64,000 nucleotides of DNA from CAWCUK01 sp963798775 (GTDB lineage Bacteria; Bacteroidota; Ignavibacteria; Ignavibacteriales; Ignavibacteriaceae), in assembly GCA_963798775.1 (NCBI GenBank), contig CAWCUK010000001.1, forward strand, positions 62,001 to 126,000. Reading direction: 5' to 3'. Below the pieces are notes generated by a model. That model saw only the letters and a program-made list of their open reading frames with translations, was not told the origin of the DNA and searched no databases. The translations under genes were made by a program, and so were the position numbers. Below are positions 28,255-35,614 of the stretch, piece by piece (position 1 is the first letter of the stretch; every line of letters starts with the position of its first letter).

Positions 28255-28341
28255 ATGAAAATTTATACAATAACATATAACTCAATGCTTGGTATGGGTA
28301 CAACAACTACCTCTATCCCAACCGGTTGGTTTGGAGGCTGA
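28255..28341 (+). CDS. Threonine/isoleucine-rich leader peptide of the thr operon
   Basis: 28 codons from ATG 28255 to TGA 28339-28341: MKIYTITYNSMLGMG, then TTTTSIPTGWFGG. Seven Thr (four in a row) and three Ile among 28 residues is the composition of thrL-type attenuator peptides, although the sequence is unlike the E. coli one. It sits about 10 nt after the promoter and 36 nt before a strong terminator. CTGAAGC at 28338-28344, over the leader stop, can pair with GCTTCAG (28384-28390) in the terminator's 5' arm and would act as antiterminator when the ribosome stalls on Thr codons. Internal ATGs at 28285 and 28294 are in the same frame and would keep the TTTT run. Confidence 0.75.
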   Translation: MKIYTITYNSMLGMGTTTTSIPTGWFGG

Positions 28342-28377
28342 AGCATGGTTATATCTTATTAAAAAAATAAATTTAAG

Positions 28378-28411
28378 AAACCGGCTTCAGAAATGAGGCC
28401 GGTTTTTTTTT
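28378..28411 (+). terminator. Attenuator terminator before thrA
   Basis: AAACCGGCTTCA (28378-28389) pairs with TGAGGCCGGTTT (28394-28405) over 12 bp with one G-U pair and a GAAA loop, and is followed by more T to 28411. It lies between the leader peptide and thrA, so it must be conditional. Confidence 0.85.
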
Positions 28412-28463
28412 GATCAACCGGGATTGTCTTATTTACCGCGAAAAAAATGCAAAGGCAAAAAAA

Positions 28464-30917
28464 ATGAAAATATTAAAGTTCGGCGGTTCTTCCGTTGGAG
28501 ACGCGAAAAGAATAAAAAACGTTATCGCAATTATCGATCAATCTCAAAAAGATAATAATGAAATAGCCGTTATTTTTTCTGCGCTGCAGGGAGTAACGGA
28601 TTTATTAATTAAATTAAGCAGCTTAGCTTCCTCCGGCGATCTTTCATATTTAGCTCTACTTAAAGAGCTGGAAGAAAGACATATAAATACTATTAAAGAA
28701 TTAATTCACGCAAAAATTCAAAGTTCTACACTAGCCGCAATAAAATTAAAGTTGAATGAACTTGAAGACGTTCTACACGGAGTTTATTTAGTTAAAGAAA
28801 TTTCTCCCCGAACTCTAGATTTTATAATGAGCTTCGGTGAGCGTCTTTCGGCTTTTATTATAAGCGAAACAATAAACAGCAACGGCAACAAATGTGAATT
28901 TCTCGACAGCCGGGAAGTAATTAAGACAGATAATACTTTCGGAAACGCCAAAGTAGATTTTGCGTTAACCAATACAAATATCAAAAAGTATTTTAACGAG
29001 CACGAAGATCTTCAGATTATTACCGGTTTTATAGGCTCATCTAAAAATAACGAAACAACTACAATAGGAAGAGGCGGAAGCGATTACAGCGCTTCAATTT
29101 TTGCCGCCGCGCTAAACGCGGATGAAATAGAAATTTGGACTGATGTTGACGGTGTTCTAACTACCGATCCGAGAAAAGTAAAAAAAGCTTTTTCGCTCGA
29201 TAATTTAACTTATGAAGAAGCAATGGAACTTTCGCATTTCGGGGCTAAAGTAATTCATCCGCCTACAATGCAGCCGGCTTTAAATAAAAAAATTCCTATT
29301 AGAATTAGAAATACATTTAATCCGGCTTTTACCGGCACTGTAATTAATGGTTTAACTACTTCGGCTTTTTCAATTAAAGGAATTTCAGCCATCGATGATA
29401 TCGCGCTGATAAGAATTCAAGGAAGCGGGATGGTAGGTGTTGCCGGTGTCGCAAAAAGAATTTTCGGAGCACTTGCCGCAAAATTTATAAATATCATTTT
29501 AATTACTCAGGCTTCCTCCGAACATTCACTTTGTTTCGCGGTTCTTCCATATAACGCCTCAGCGGCAAAATACGCGATCGAAAATGAATTAAAATATGAA
29601 ATACGAGAAGGTTTAATAAATGAGCCATTAATTGAAATGGATCTCTCAATAATTGCTGTTGTAGGTGAAAATATGCGCAGTACGCCGGGAATAGCCGGGA
29701 AAATATTTCATACTTTAGGTGTTAACGGCATAAACATTACTGCAATAGCGCAGGGTTCTTCAGAATTAAATATTTCCACTGTAATCGCAAAATCTGATGA
29801 AGCAAAAGCATTAAACGCACTGCATGACGCTTTCTTCTTATCAATAACTAAAACGGTAAATTTATTTTTAGTCGGAACAGGTTTAATAGGCGGAACACTC
29901 TTAAAGCAAATTCAAAATCAACAGGAATATTTGGCTAAAGAATATTCGGTAAATTTAAGAATTATCGGACTTGCAAACAGCCGAAAAATGTTTTTCGATC
30001 AGGACGGAATTGGACTTGATAATTGGGATAAACAGCTTAACTCATCGACAGAGAAAACAGAGTTAAACGAATTTATCGATACCATGATAAAATTAAATCT
30101 GCCTAATTCTATTTTTGTTGATTGTACATCTAGTGAAACAGTTGTTGCAAAATATCCGGACATTTTAGATTCTACAATTTCAATAGTAACACCTAATAAA
30201 AAAGCTAACTCAAGTAACTATAATTTTTATCAGCAGCTGCGTCAGTCTTCTTTAAAACATAACGTAAAGTTTTTATATGAAACCAATGTTGGAGCAGGAC
30301 TACCAATAATAGGAACATTAAGAGATTTGATTTCAAGCGGAGATAAAATATTAAAAATTGAAGGAGTTTTATCGGGAACATTAAGTTACATATTTAATTC
30401 ATTTACAAATGAGAAATCTTTCAGTCAAATAGTAAAAGAAGCAAAAGACAAAGGATATACCGAACCCGATCCTCGTGAGGATTTAAACGGATTGGATGTC
30501 GCCAGAAAATTATTAATTCTTGCCAGAGAAATAGGATTAATTCTTGAATTGGAGGATATAAAAATTCAAAATCTTGTTCCCGAATCCGCAAAAGTAACTA
30601 AAACTGTAGATGATTTTTTTGTGAAGTTAAAAGAATTTGACGAAGAATTTTCGGCACAGAGAAAATCCGCCGAAAAAGAAGGAAAAGTTTTAAGATATAT
30701 AGCAAAATTAGAAAACGGAAAAGCAGAAATATCTCTTCAGAAAATTAATCCGGAACATCCATTTTATTCCCTTTCGGGCAGTGATAATATATTAGCATTT
30801 ACAACCAAACATTGTCAGGACAGACCGGTTGTAATTAAAGGTCCGGGCGCAGGCGCGGATGTAACTTCCGCCGGAGTATTTGCGGATATAATTAGAATAT
30901 CAAATTATTTGAGTTAA
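28464..30917 (+). CDS. thrA: Bifunctional aspartokinase / homoserine dehydrogenase
   Basis: Fused enzyme for steps 1 and 3 of the aspartate pathway to threonine and methionine. The 817-aa product from ATG 28464 begins MKILKFGGSSVGDAKRI, the canonical start. An upstream TTG at 28412 in a neighbouring stretch is in the terminator tail and is unlikely. Domains: aspartokinase (1 to about 290; KFGGSSVGDA, GRGGSDYSASIFA, WTDVDGVLTTDPR), tandem ACT regulatory segment (about 310-455), and homoserine dehydrogenase (about 465-817; FLVGTGLIGGTLLKQIQ NAD(P) loop, ETNVGAGLPIIGTLRDL, KGYTEPDPREDLNGLDVARK). Regulation is expected by threonine on the ACT domains and by the attenuator upstream. First gene of thrA-asd-thrB-thrC-proC. 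Confidence 0.96.
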   Translation: MKILKFGGSSVGDAKRIKNVIAIIDQSQKDNNEIAVIFSALQGVTDLLIKLSSLASSGDLSYLALLKELEERHINTIKELIHAKIQSSTLAAIKLKLNELEDVLHGVYLVKEISPRTLDFIMSFGERLSAFIISETINSNGNKCEFLDSREVIKTDNTFGNAKVDFALTNTNIKKYFNEHEDLQIITGFIGSSKNNETTTIGRGGSDYSASIFAAALNADEIEIWTDVDGVLTTDPRKVKKAFSLDNLTYEEAMELSHFGAKVIHPPTMQPALNKKIPIRIRNTFNPAFTGTVINGLTTSAFSIKGISAIDDIALIRIQGSGMVGVAGVAKRIFGALAAKFINIILITQASSEHSLCFAVLPYNASAAKYAIENELKYEIREGLINEPLIEMDLSIIAVVGENMRSTPGIAGKIFHTLGVNGINITAIAQGSSELNISTVIAKSDEAKALNALHDAFFLSITKTVNLFLVGTGLIGGTLLKQIQNQQEYLAKEYSVNLRIIGLANSRKMFFDQDGIGLDNWDKQLNSSTEKTELNEFIDTMIKLNLPNSIFVDCTSSETVVAKYPDILDSTISIVTPNKKANSSNYNFYQQLRQSSLKHNVKFLYETNVGAGLPIIGTLRDLISSGDKILKIEGVLSGTLSYIFNSFTNEKSFSQIVKEAKDKGYTEPDPREDLNGLDVARKLLILAREIGLILELEDIKIQNLVPESAKVTKTVDDFFVKLKEFDEEFSAQRKSAEKEGKVLRYIAKLENGKAEISLQKINPEHPFYSLSGSDNILAFTTKHCQDRPVVIKGPGAGADVTSAGVFADIIRISNYLS

Positions 30918-30946
30918 ATTTATAACAAAATTATAGGTAAAAAATA

Positions 30947-31996
30947 ATGTCGGATAATAATAAGATTCCTGTCGGTATACTCGGCGCCACCGGAAGCGTA
31001 GGACAAAAATTTATTGAACTTCTTTCTAACCATCCTTGGTTTAAGATAACTGACGTTGCCGCTTCTGAAAGATCGGCCGATAAGAAATATAAAGACGCGG
31101 TTAATTGGATACTATCTTCTCCTCTTCCGGAAAATATCGCGGAGCTTGTGGTAAAGAAATGCGAACCGAACCTAAACTGCAAAATAGTTTTTTCAGGACT
31201 CGATTCAAGTATAGCAGGAGAAGTTGAAACTGATTTCGCAAACGCCGGATATATAGTTGTTTCTAATTCTAAAAATCATCGAATGGATAAAGACGTTCCT
31301 TTGCTTGTGCCGGAGATAAATTCTGATCATCTAGAATTAGTAAGAAAGCAAAATTATAACGGCGGGTTTATAGTAACCAATCCTAATTGTTCAACTATAG
31401 GAATGGTCTTAGCATTAAAACCTCTGCATGACGCGTTCGGAATTGAAGCGGTAAATGTTGTAACAATGCAAGCACTGTCCGGCGCTGGTTATCCGGGAGT
31501 TTCCAGTTTAGATTCGCTCGATAATGTGATACCATTTATTTCAGGGGAGGAATCAAAATTAGAACTTGAACCAATGAAAATTTTAGGTTCATTGAACAAT
31601 CATTCAATTAAAGAAACAGAAATAAATATCAGCGCTCAATGCAATAGAGTTGCGGTAGTTGACGGACATTTGGAATGTGTACAAGTGAAATTAAAAAATA
31701 AAGCGACACGAGAGGAAATAATATCTGCCTGGGAAAATTTTACCGGAGAACCTCAAAAACTTGATCTTCCGACCGCTCCGAAAAAGCCGATTCATTATTT
31801 TACCGAAAATAATTATCCTCAGCCGAGAATTCATAGAAACATTGATAAAGGAATGGCCGCTTCAGTGGGAAGATTAAGGGAGGATAAATTTTTTGATTTT
31901 AAATTCGTTGTACTTTCTCATAATACCGTAAGAGGTGCCGCAGGAGGTGCAATTCTTTGCGCCGAACTTTTAAAAGCCAAAGGATTCCTGCGATAA
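30947..31996 (+). CDS. asd: Aspartate-semialdehyde dehydrogenase (archaeal/fungal-type)
   Basis: NADPH-dependent reduction of aspartyl phosphate to the semialdehyde, placed between the two ThrA reactions. 349 aa. Seen: GILGATGSVGQKFIELLSNH for NADP binding, catalytic Cys148 in FIVTNPNCSTIGMVLAL, and AQCNRVAVVDGHLECVQVKL with the catalytic His. NPNCSTIG and the overall pattern match the longer archaeal/fungal branch of the family rather than the E. coli type. It follows thrA at 29 bp. Confidence 0.93.
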   Translation: MSDNNKIPVGILGATGSVGQKFIELLSNHPWFKITDVAASERSADKKYKDAVNWILSSPLPENIAELVVKKCEPNLNCKIVFSGLDSSIAGEVETDFANAGYIVVSNSKNHRMDKDVPLLVPEINSDHLELVRKQNYNGGFIVTNPNCSTIGMVLALKPLHDAFGIEAVNVVTMQALSGAGYPGVSSLDSLDNVIPFISGEESKLELEPMKILGSLNNHSIKETEINISAQCNRVAVVDGHLECVQVKLKNKATREEIISAWENFTGEPQKLDLPTAPKKPIHYFTENNYPQPRIHRNIDKGMAASVGRLREDKFFDFKFVVLSHNTVRGAAGGAILCAELLKAKGFLR

Positions 31997-32031
31997 ACTA
32001 TTTCCCAAAAACCTAAAGAAAAAATTTCTAA

Positions 32032-32964
32032 ATGAAAAATGAAATTAAAGTCTTCGCTCCTGCATCAGTTACAAACGTAAGCTGCGGTTTCGATATAATG
32101 GGATTCGCATTAAACTGGCCCGGAGATGAACTAATATTAAGAATTAAAGATGAACCCGGAATTGTAATTACAAAAATTACAGGCGATGACAATCGTTTAC
32201 CTTTTGAAGCTTTAAATAATACCGCGGGGCTCGCGCTTGATTCAATGGTGAATTATCTGAATTTTGAAAAAGGACTTGAAATTGAAATTCATAAAAAAAT
32301 GGCTTTAGGTACAGGAATGGGATCGAGCGCCGCCAGCGCGGTAGCGGCGGTTTTTGCTTTTAATGAAATACTAGATAAACCTTTTACAAAAGACGAATTA
32401 TTAAAATTCGCTTTGGACGGTGAAAAACTTACATGCGGTGGAAATCCGCACGCGGATAATGTGGCGGCATGTTTATACGGGGGATTTATTGTAGTAAGAA
32501 GTTTAGATCCCATTGATATAATTACAATTGAGACACCGGATAATCTTTTCGTTACAGTTATTCATCCATACATTGTAGTGCGGACTGCGGAGACACGGAA
32601 AATGCTGAAGAAAGAAATTCTTTTAAAAGACGCCGTTCAGCAATGGGGAAATGTAGCGGGACTTGTTGCCGGTTTAATGAAAAAAGATTTTGAATTAATC
32701 GGCCGGTCGCTTCAAGATGTAATTATTGAACCTGTTCGTTCAATATTAATTCCGGGGTACGATAAAATGAAAGAAGCGGCTATACAGGCAGGCGCAATAG
32801 GATGCGGAATATCCGGCTCCGGGCCTTCGGTTTTTGCGTTCAGCAAAAGTTTAGAACAAGCCGATGAAGTAGGGACAGCCATGCGAAAGATTCTGGATAA
32901 TTTAGGAGTTGAGAATGATATTTATCTTTCTCCAATAAATAAACAAGGCCCGAAAGTTATTTAA
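32032..32964 (+). CDS. thrB: Homoserine kinase
   Basis: GHMP-kinase enzyme phosphorylating homoserine. 310 aa. Seen: FAPASVTNVSCGFDIMGFAL at the N-terminus, the ATP loop KKMALGTGMGSSAASAVAAV (about 87-106), NPHADNVAACLYGGF, and the C-terminal GCGISGSGPSVFAF. All three GHMP motifs are present. It sits 35 bp after asd and 15 bp before thrC. Competes with MetX downstream in the window for homoserine, since MetX acetylates the same substrate. Confidence 0.95.
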   Translation: MKNEIKVFAPASVTNVSCGFDIMGFALNWPGDELILRIKDEPGIVITKITGDDNRLPFEALNNTAGLALDSMVNYLNFEKGLEIEIHKKMALGTGMGSSAASAVAAVFAFNEILDKPFTKDELLKFALDGEKLTCGGNPHADNVAACLYGGFIVVRSLDPIDIITIETPDNLFVTVIHPYIVVRTAETRKMLKKEILLKDAVQQWGNVAGLVAGLMKKDFELIGRSLQDVIIEPVRSILIPGYDKMKEAAIQAGAIGCGISGSGPSVFAFSKSLEQADEVGTAMRKILDNLGVENDIYLSPINKQGPKVI

Positions 32965-32979
32965 TATCCGAAAAACAAG

Positions 32980-34287
32980 ATGAAATTTTATAGTACAAAA
33001 AACCATATTCATAAGGTAGATCTTCGCGAAGCGATATATAAAGGAATTGCCGATGACGGCGGTTTATTTCTCCCTGAAGAAATTCCACCGCTTCCCTCTT
33101 CTTTTTTTGAAAAAAGTGATCGTTTAACTTTTAAAGAAATTGCTTTTGAAGCCTCCCATAATCTATTAAAGAATGATCTTCCAAAAAATGATTTAAAGGA
33201 TATTATTTGCCGCGCAATTGACTTTGACGCGCCGCTGGTAAGGCTGAATGAGGATATAAATATTCTTGAATTATTTCACGGCCCGACTTTAGCATTCAAA
33301 GATTTCGGCGCCAGATTTATGGCCGAACTTCTTTCATATTTTAATAACGGAAGTAAAAAAGAAGTTACAATACTTGTAGCTACATCGGGAGATACAGGCA
33401 GTGCCGTTGCCAATGGATTTTATGAAACAGAAGGTATAAATATAATTATTCTTTATCCTTCTCAAAAAGTTAGTATTATTCAAGAGAAACAATTAACAAC
33501 ACTCGGTAAAAATATTACCGCATTGGAAGTAAAAGGAAGTTTTGATGATTGTCAGAGGCTGGTAAAATCGGCTTTTGCCGATTCTGAAATAAAATCAAAA
33601 TTAAATTTATCTTCGGCTAATTCAATAAATTTTGCACGACTTCTTCCTCAATCTTTCTATTATTTTTATGCTTACGCTCAATTAAAACGAAAGCAGAAAA
33701 AGCTAATTTTTTCGGTGCCTAGCGGTAACTTCGGGAATCTAACCGGAGGAATTATCGCTAAAAAAATGGGACTTCCGGTTTCTAAATTTATAGCCGCTTT
33801 AAATTCCAACGATGTTTTTTTGCGATATTTAAAAAGCGGAATTTTTCGAGCGAAACCTTCGGTAAAAACTATTTCAAACGCAATGGATGTCGGTAATCCC
33901 AGCAACTTTGCGAGAGTATTTGATATTTATAATAAGGATCACATTCTAATAAAAGAAGAAATTTACGCAGCAAGCTTTAATGATTCAGCAACCATAGAAG
34001 CGATAAAGGAAGTTCGGGATAAATTTAATTATATAGTTGATCCACACGGAGCCGTAGGATATTTGGCTTTAAATAAATATATCGGTGAAAAGAAATTGAA
34101 GGATTACAACGGAATAATTTTAGAAACAGCTCATCCGGCAAAATTTAGCGATATAATGGAGGACGCGCTAAATTATAAGATACCAGTTCCCGAAAGGCTT
34201 AAAAAGAGTTTAGAAAAAGAAAAAGAATCATATTTAATTTCGAATAAATTTGAGGATTTTAAGGAATTTTTAATTAATCATTCATAA
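32980..34287 (+). CDS. thrC: Threonine synthase
   Basis: PLP enzyme converting O-phosphohomoserine to threonine. 435 aa, the E. coli-like type with a long N-terminal part (MKFYSTKNHIHKVDLREAI, GLFLPEEIP). PLP lysine is Lys107 in HGPTLAFKDFGARF. Also seen: ATSGDTGSAVANGFYE, FSVPSGNFGNLTGGIIAKKMG, NAMDVGNPSNFARV and VDPHGAVGYLAL. It is the last threonine step in the operon, with proC 18 bp downstream. Confidence 0.96.
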   Translation: MKFYSTKNHIHKVDLREAIYKGIADDGGLFLPEEIPPLPSSFFEKSDRLTFKEIAFEASHNLLKNDLPKNDLKDIICRAIDFDAPLVRLNEDINILELFHGPTLAFKDFGARFMAELLSYFNNGSKKEVTILVATSGDTGSAVANGFYETEGINIIILYPSQKVSIIQEKQLTTLGKNITALEVKGSFDDCQRLVKSAFADSEIKSKLNLSSANSINFARLLPQSFYYFYAYAQLKRKQKKLIFSVPSGNFGNLTGGIIAKKMGLPVSKFIAALNSNDVFLRYLKSGIFRAKPSVKTISNAMDVGNPSNFARVFDIYNKDHILIKEEIYAASFNDSATIEAIKEVRDKFNYIVDPHGAVGYLALNKYIGEKKLKDYNGIILETAHPAKFSDIMEDALNYKIPVPERLKKSLEKEKESYLISNKFEDFKEFLINHS

Positions 34288-34305
34288 AAAAAAGAGAGAA
34301 TGATA

Positions 34306-35115
34306 ATGAGTAACATAAAACATTCCGCAATTTTAGGCGGAGGAAATATAGGTTTAGCAATTGCGAAAGGTCTGGTTAATTCAAAACTTTTTGCCGAAAA
34401 AAACATTTATATTACAAGAAAAAATACCTCGCCGCTTTCCGATTTATCCAAAGAAGGATTTAAAATAACCACTGATAATATTGAGGCTGTTAAAAATTCA
34501 GAAGTAATTATAATTGCCGTTCAGCCGCAGCAGCTTGATGAACTTATAAAAGAGATTGAACCTTTCCTAAATCATAAACATATACTTATTTCAGTAGTAA
34601 GCGGCGCAAGTATAAAAGCGATAAAAACAATTGTAGGTGATGAAGTAGAAATTATAAGGGCAATGCCAAACACCGCAATTGCCATCGGTGAATCGATGAC
34701 TTGCATTTCAGCCGAAAAGAAAACGAATGAATCTCTAAAAATAGCGGAGAAAATTTTTGATTCGGTGGGACAAACTTTAATAATAGATGAAGAACTAATG
34801 GTACCGGCAACCGCTTTATGCGCATGCGGAATCGCGTTTTTTTTACGTGCGGTAAGAGCAGCATCTCAAGGCGGAATTGAAATAGGATTTCATTCTGAAG
34901 AAGCTTTATTAATGGCAGCACAAACAGCAAAAGGCGCTGCATCATTGTTGCTTTCAGCCGGCCAGCATCCGGAAAGTGAAGTTGATAAAGTTACAACGCC
35001 AAGAGGATGCACAATTTCCGGTTTAAACCAAATGGAACATAACGGATTTAGTTCGGCTTTGATAAAAGGAATAGTAACCTCAGCCGATAAAGCCGCGAAA
35101 TTGTATTCAAAATAA
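34306..35115 (+). CDS. proC: Pyrroline-5-carboxylate reductase
   Basis: Final step of proline synthesis, NAD(P)H-dependent. From ATG 34306: MSNIKHSAILGGGNIGLAIAKGL, the Rossmann loop; then AVQPQQLDELIKEI, RAMPNTAIAIGESMT, and the C-terminal dimer domain ending SEVDKVTTPRGCTISGLNQME, the ProC signature. 269 aa. I prefer this start over the in-frame ATG 6 bp earlier, because AGAGAGA is directly against the first one. Proline has no obvious link to threonine, so it may simply ride in the operon. No terminator is clear between proC and the met leader. Confidence 0.92.
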   Translation: MSNIKHSAILGGGNIGLAIAKGLVNSKLFAEKNIYITRKNTSPLSDLSKEGFKITTDNIEAVKNSEVIIIAVQPQQLDELIKEIEPFLNHKHILISVVSGASIKAIKTIVGDEVEIIRAMPNTAIAIGESMTCISAEKKTNESLKIAEKIFDSVGQTLIIDEELMVPATALCACGIAFFLRAVRAASQGGIEIGFHSEEALLMAAQTAKGAASLLLSAGQHPESEVDKVTTPRGCTISGLNQMEHNGFSSALIKGIVTSADKAAKLYSK

Positions 35116-35142
35116 TGTTTTTTAAAAAATATTTTTTGACAC

Positions 35143-35175
35143 TTGATATTACTAATTAATCTTGAATTAACTTTG
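35143..35175 (+). promoter_or_regulatory. Promoter of the metY-metX leader
   Basis: TAACTTTG (35168-35175) is an exact TAnnTTTG. TTG (35143-35145) lies 22 bp upstream of it, one more than usual. A start near 35182 would put an ATG (35187) about 5 nt into the transcript, a layout like that of the thr and ilv leaders. Confidence 0.55.
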
Positions 35176-35186
35176 CTCAAGTTTTA

Positions 35187-35283
35187 ATGAATAACAAAAA
35201 CAATAAATATTACCCTAAATTAATAAACATGCGATTGCTGCTGTATGATGATGTGTATGTCATCTCGGGAGGACACAGAATAA
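35187..35283 (+). CDS. Cysteine/methionine leader peptide region (needs one +1 shift; candidate)
   Basis: ATG 35187 opens MNNKNNKYYPKLINMR. Without a shift it runs on as LLLYDDVYVISGGHRIIILK to a stop at 35295. One base over, codons 35230-35259 read Cys-Asp-Cys-Cys-Cys-Met-Met-Met-Cys-Met, then SSREDTE and TAA at 35281. Removing one T at 35235-35236 joins the two as ...INMRCCCMMMCM. The other option is a short peptide starting at ATG 35245, MMMCMSSREDTE. I infer a leader stalled by lack of charged Met or Cys tRNA, because a terminator and a competing hairpin follow. The exact reading frame is the uncertain part. Confidence 0.45.
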
Positions 35284-35311
35284 TAATTTTGAAATAAGAA
35301 ATTTAACTGAG

Positions 35312-35346
35312 CCCTTCCCGATACCGAAATCGAGAAGGGTTTTTTA
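35312..35346 (+). terminator. First terminator of the met leader, with competing antiterminator
   Basis: CCCTTC-C-CGAT (35312-35322) pairs with ATCG-A-GAAGGG (35329-35339), one internal mismatch, followed by six T. TCGGGAGG at 35265-35272, inside the leader coding region, can pair with 35314-35321 and break this stem, giving an 8-bp antiterminator. This terminator stands before the SAM riboswitch, so it cannot be the riboswitch's own expression platform. Confidence 0.7.
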
Positions 35347-35384
35347 TTTTTGACGAACATGACATAATATTTAAATACATAATA

Positions 35385-35511
35385 AACTCTTATCGAGAAA
35401 GGTTGAGGGATCAGGCCCGTTGAAACCTTAGCAACCGCTCCGTAAATCGGGGGCCATGGTGCTAACTCCTGCCCAAATCCGGTAACGGAATTAATGGGAA
35501 AGATGAGAGAA
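35385..35511 (+). promoter_or_regulatory. SAM-I (S-box) riboswitch aptamer
   Basis: All four helices are recognisable. P1: CTCTTATC (35387-35394) with GATGAGAG (35502-35509). P2: AAGGTTGAGGGA...GGCCCGTTGAAACCTT. The conserved GCAACC and GGTGCTAA cores follow, and then TCCTGCCC with AAAGATGAG. SAM binding would favour the terminator just downstream and turn off metY-metX. One oddity: GGGA and GGCCC are separated by three bases (TCA), where the common form has two. Confidence 0.92.
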
Positions 35512-35523
35512 GAAGTTTTTAAA

Positions 35524-35565
35524 AAAACCTCTTCGAATAATCTTTTCCGAAGAGGTTTTTTTTTT
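35524..35565 (+). terminator. SAM-I expression-platform terminator before metY
   Basis: AAAACCTCTTCG (35524-35535) pairs with CGAAGAGGTTTT (35548-35559) over 12 bp, followed by T to 35565. Directly after the aptamer and 50 nt before the metY ATG. Confidence 0.9.
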
Positions 35566-35614
35566 GTCTAAGCGAAATTACTTAACAACAACATATATCA
35601 GAAAGGTTAAATAA

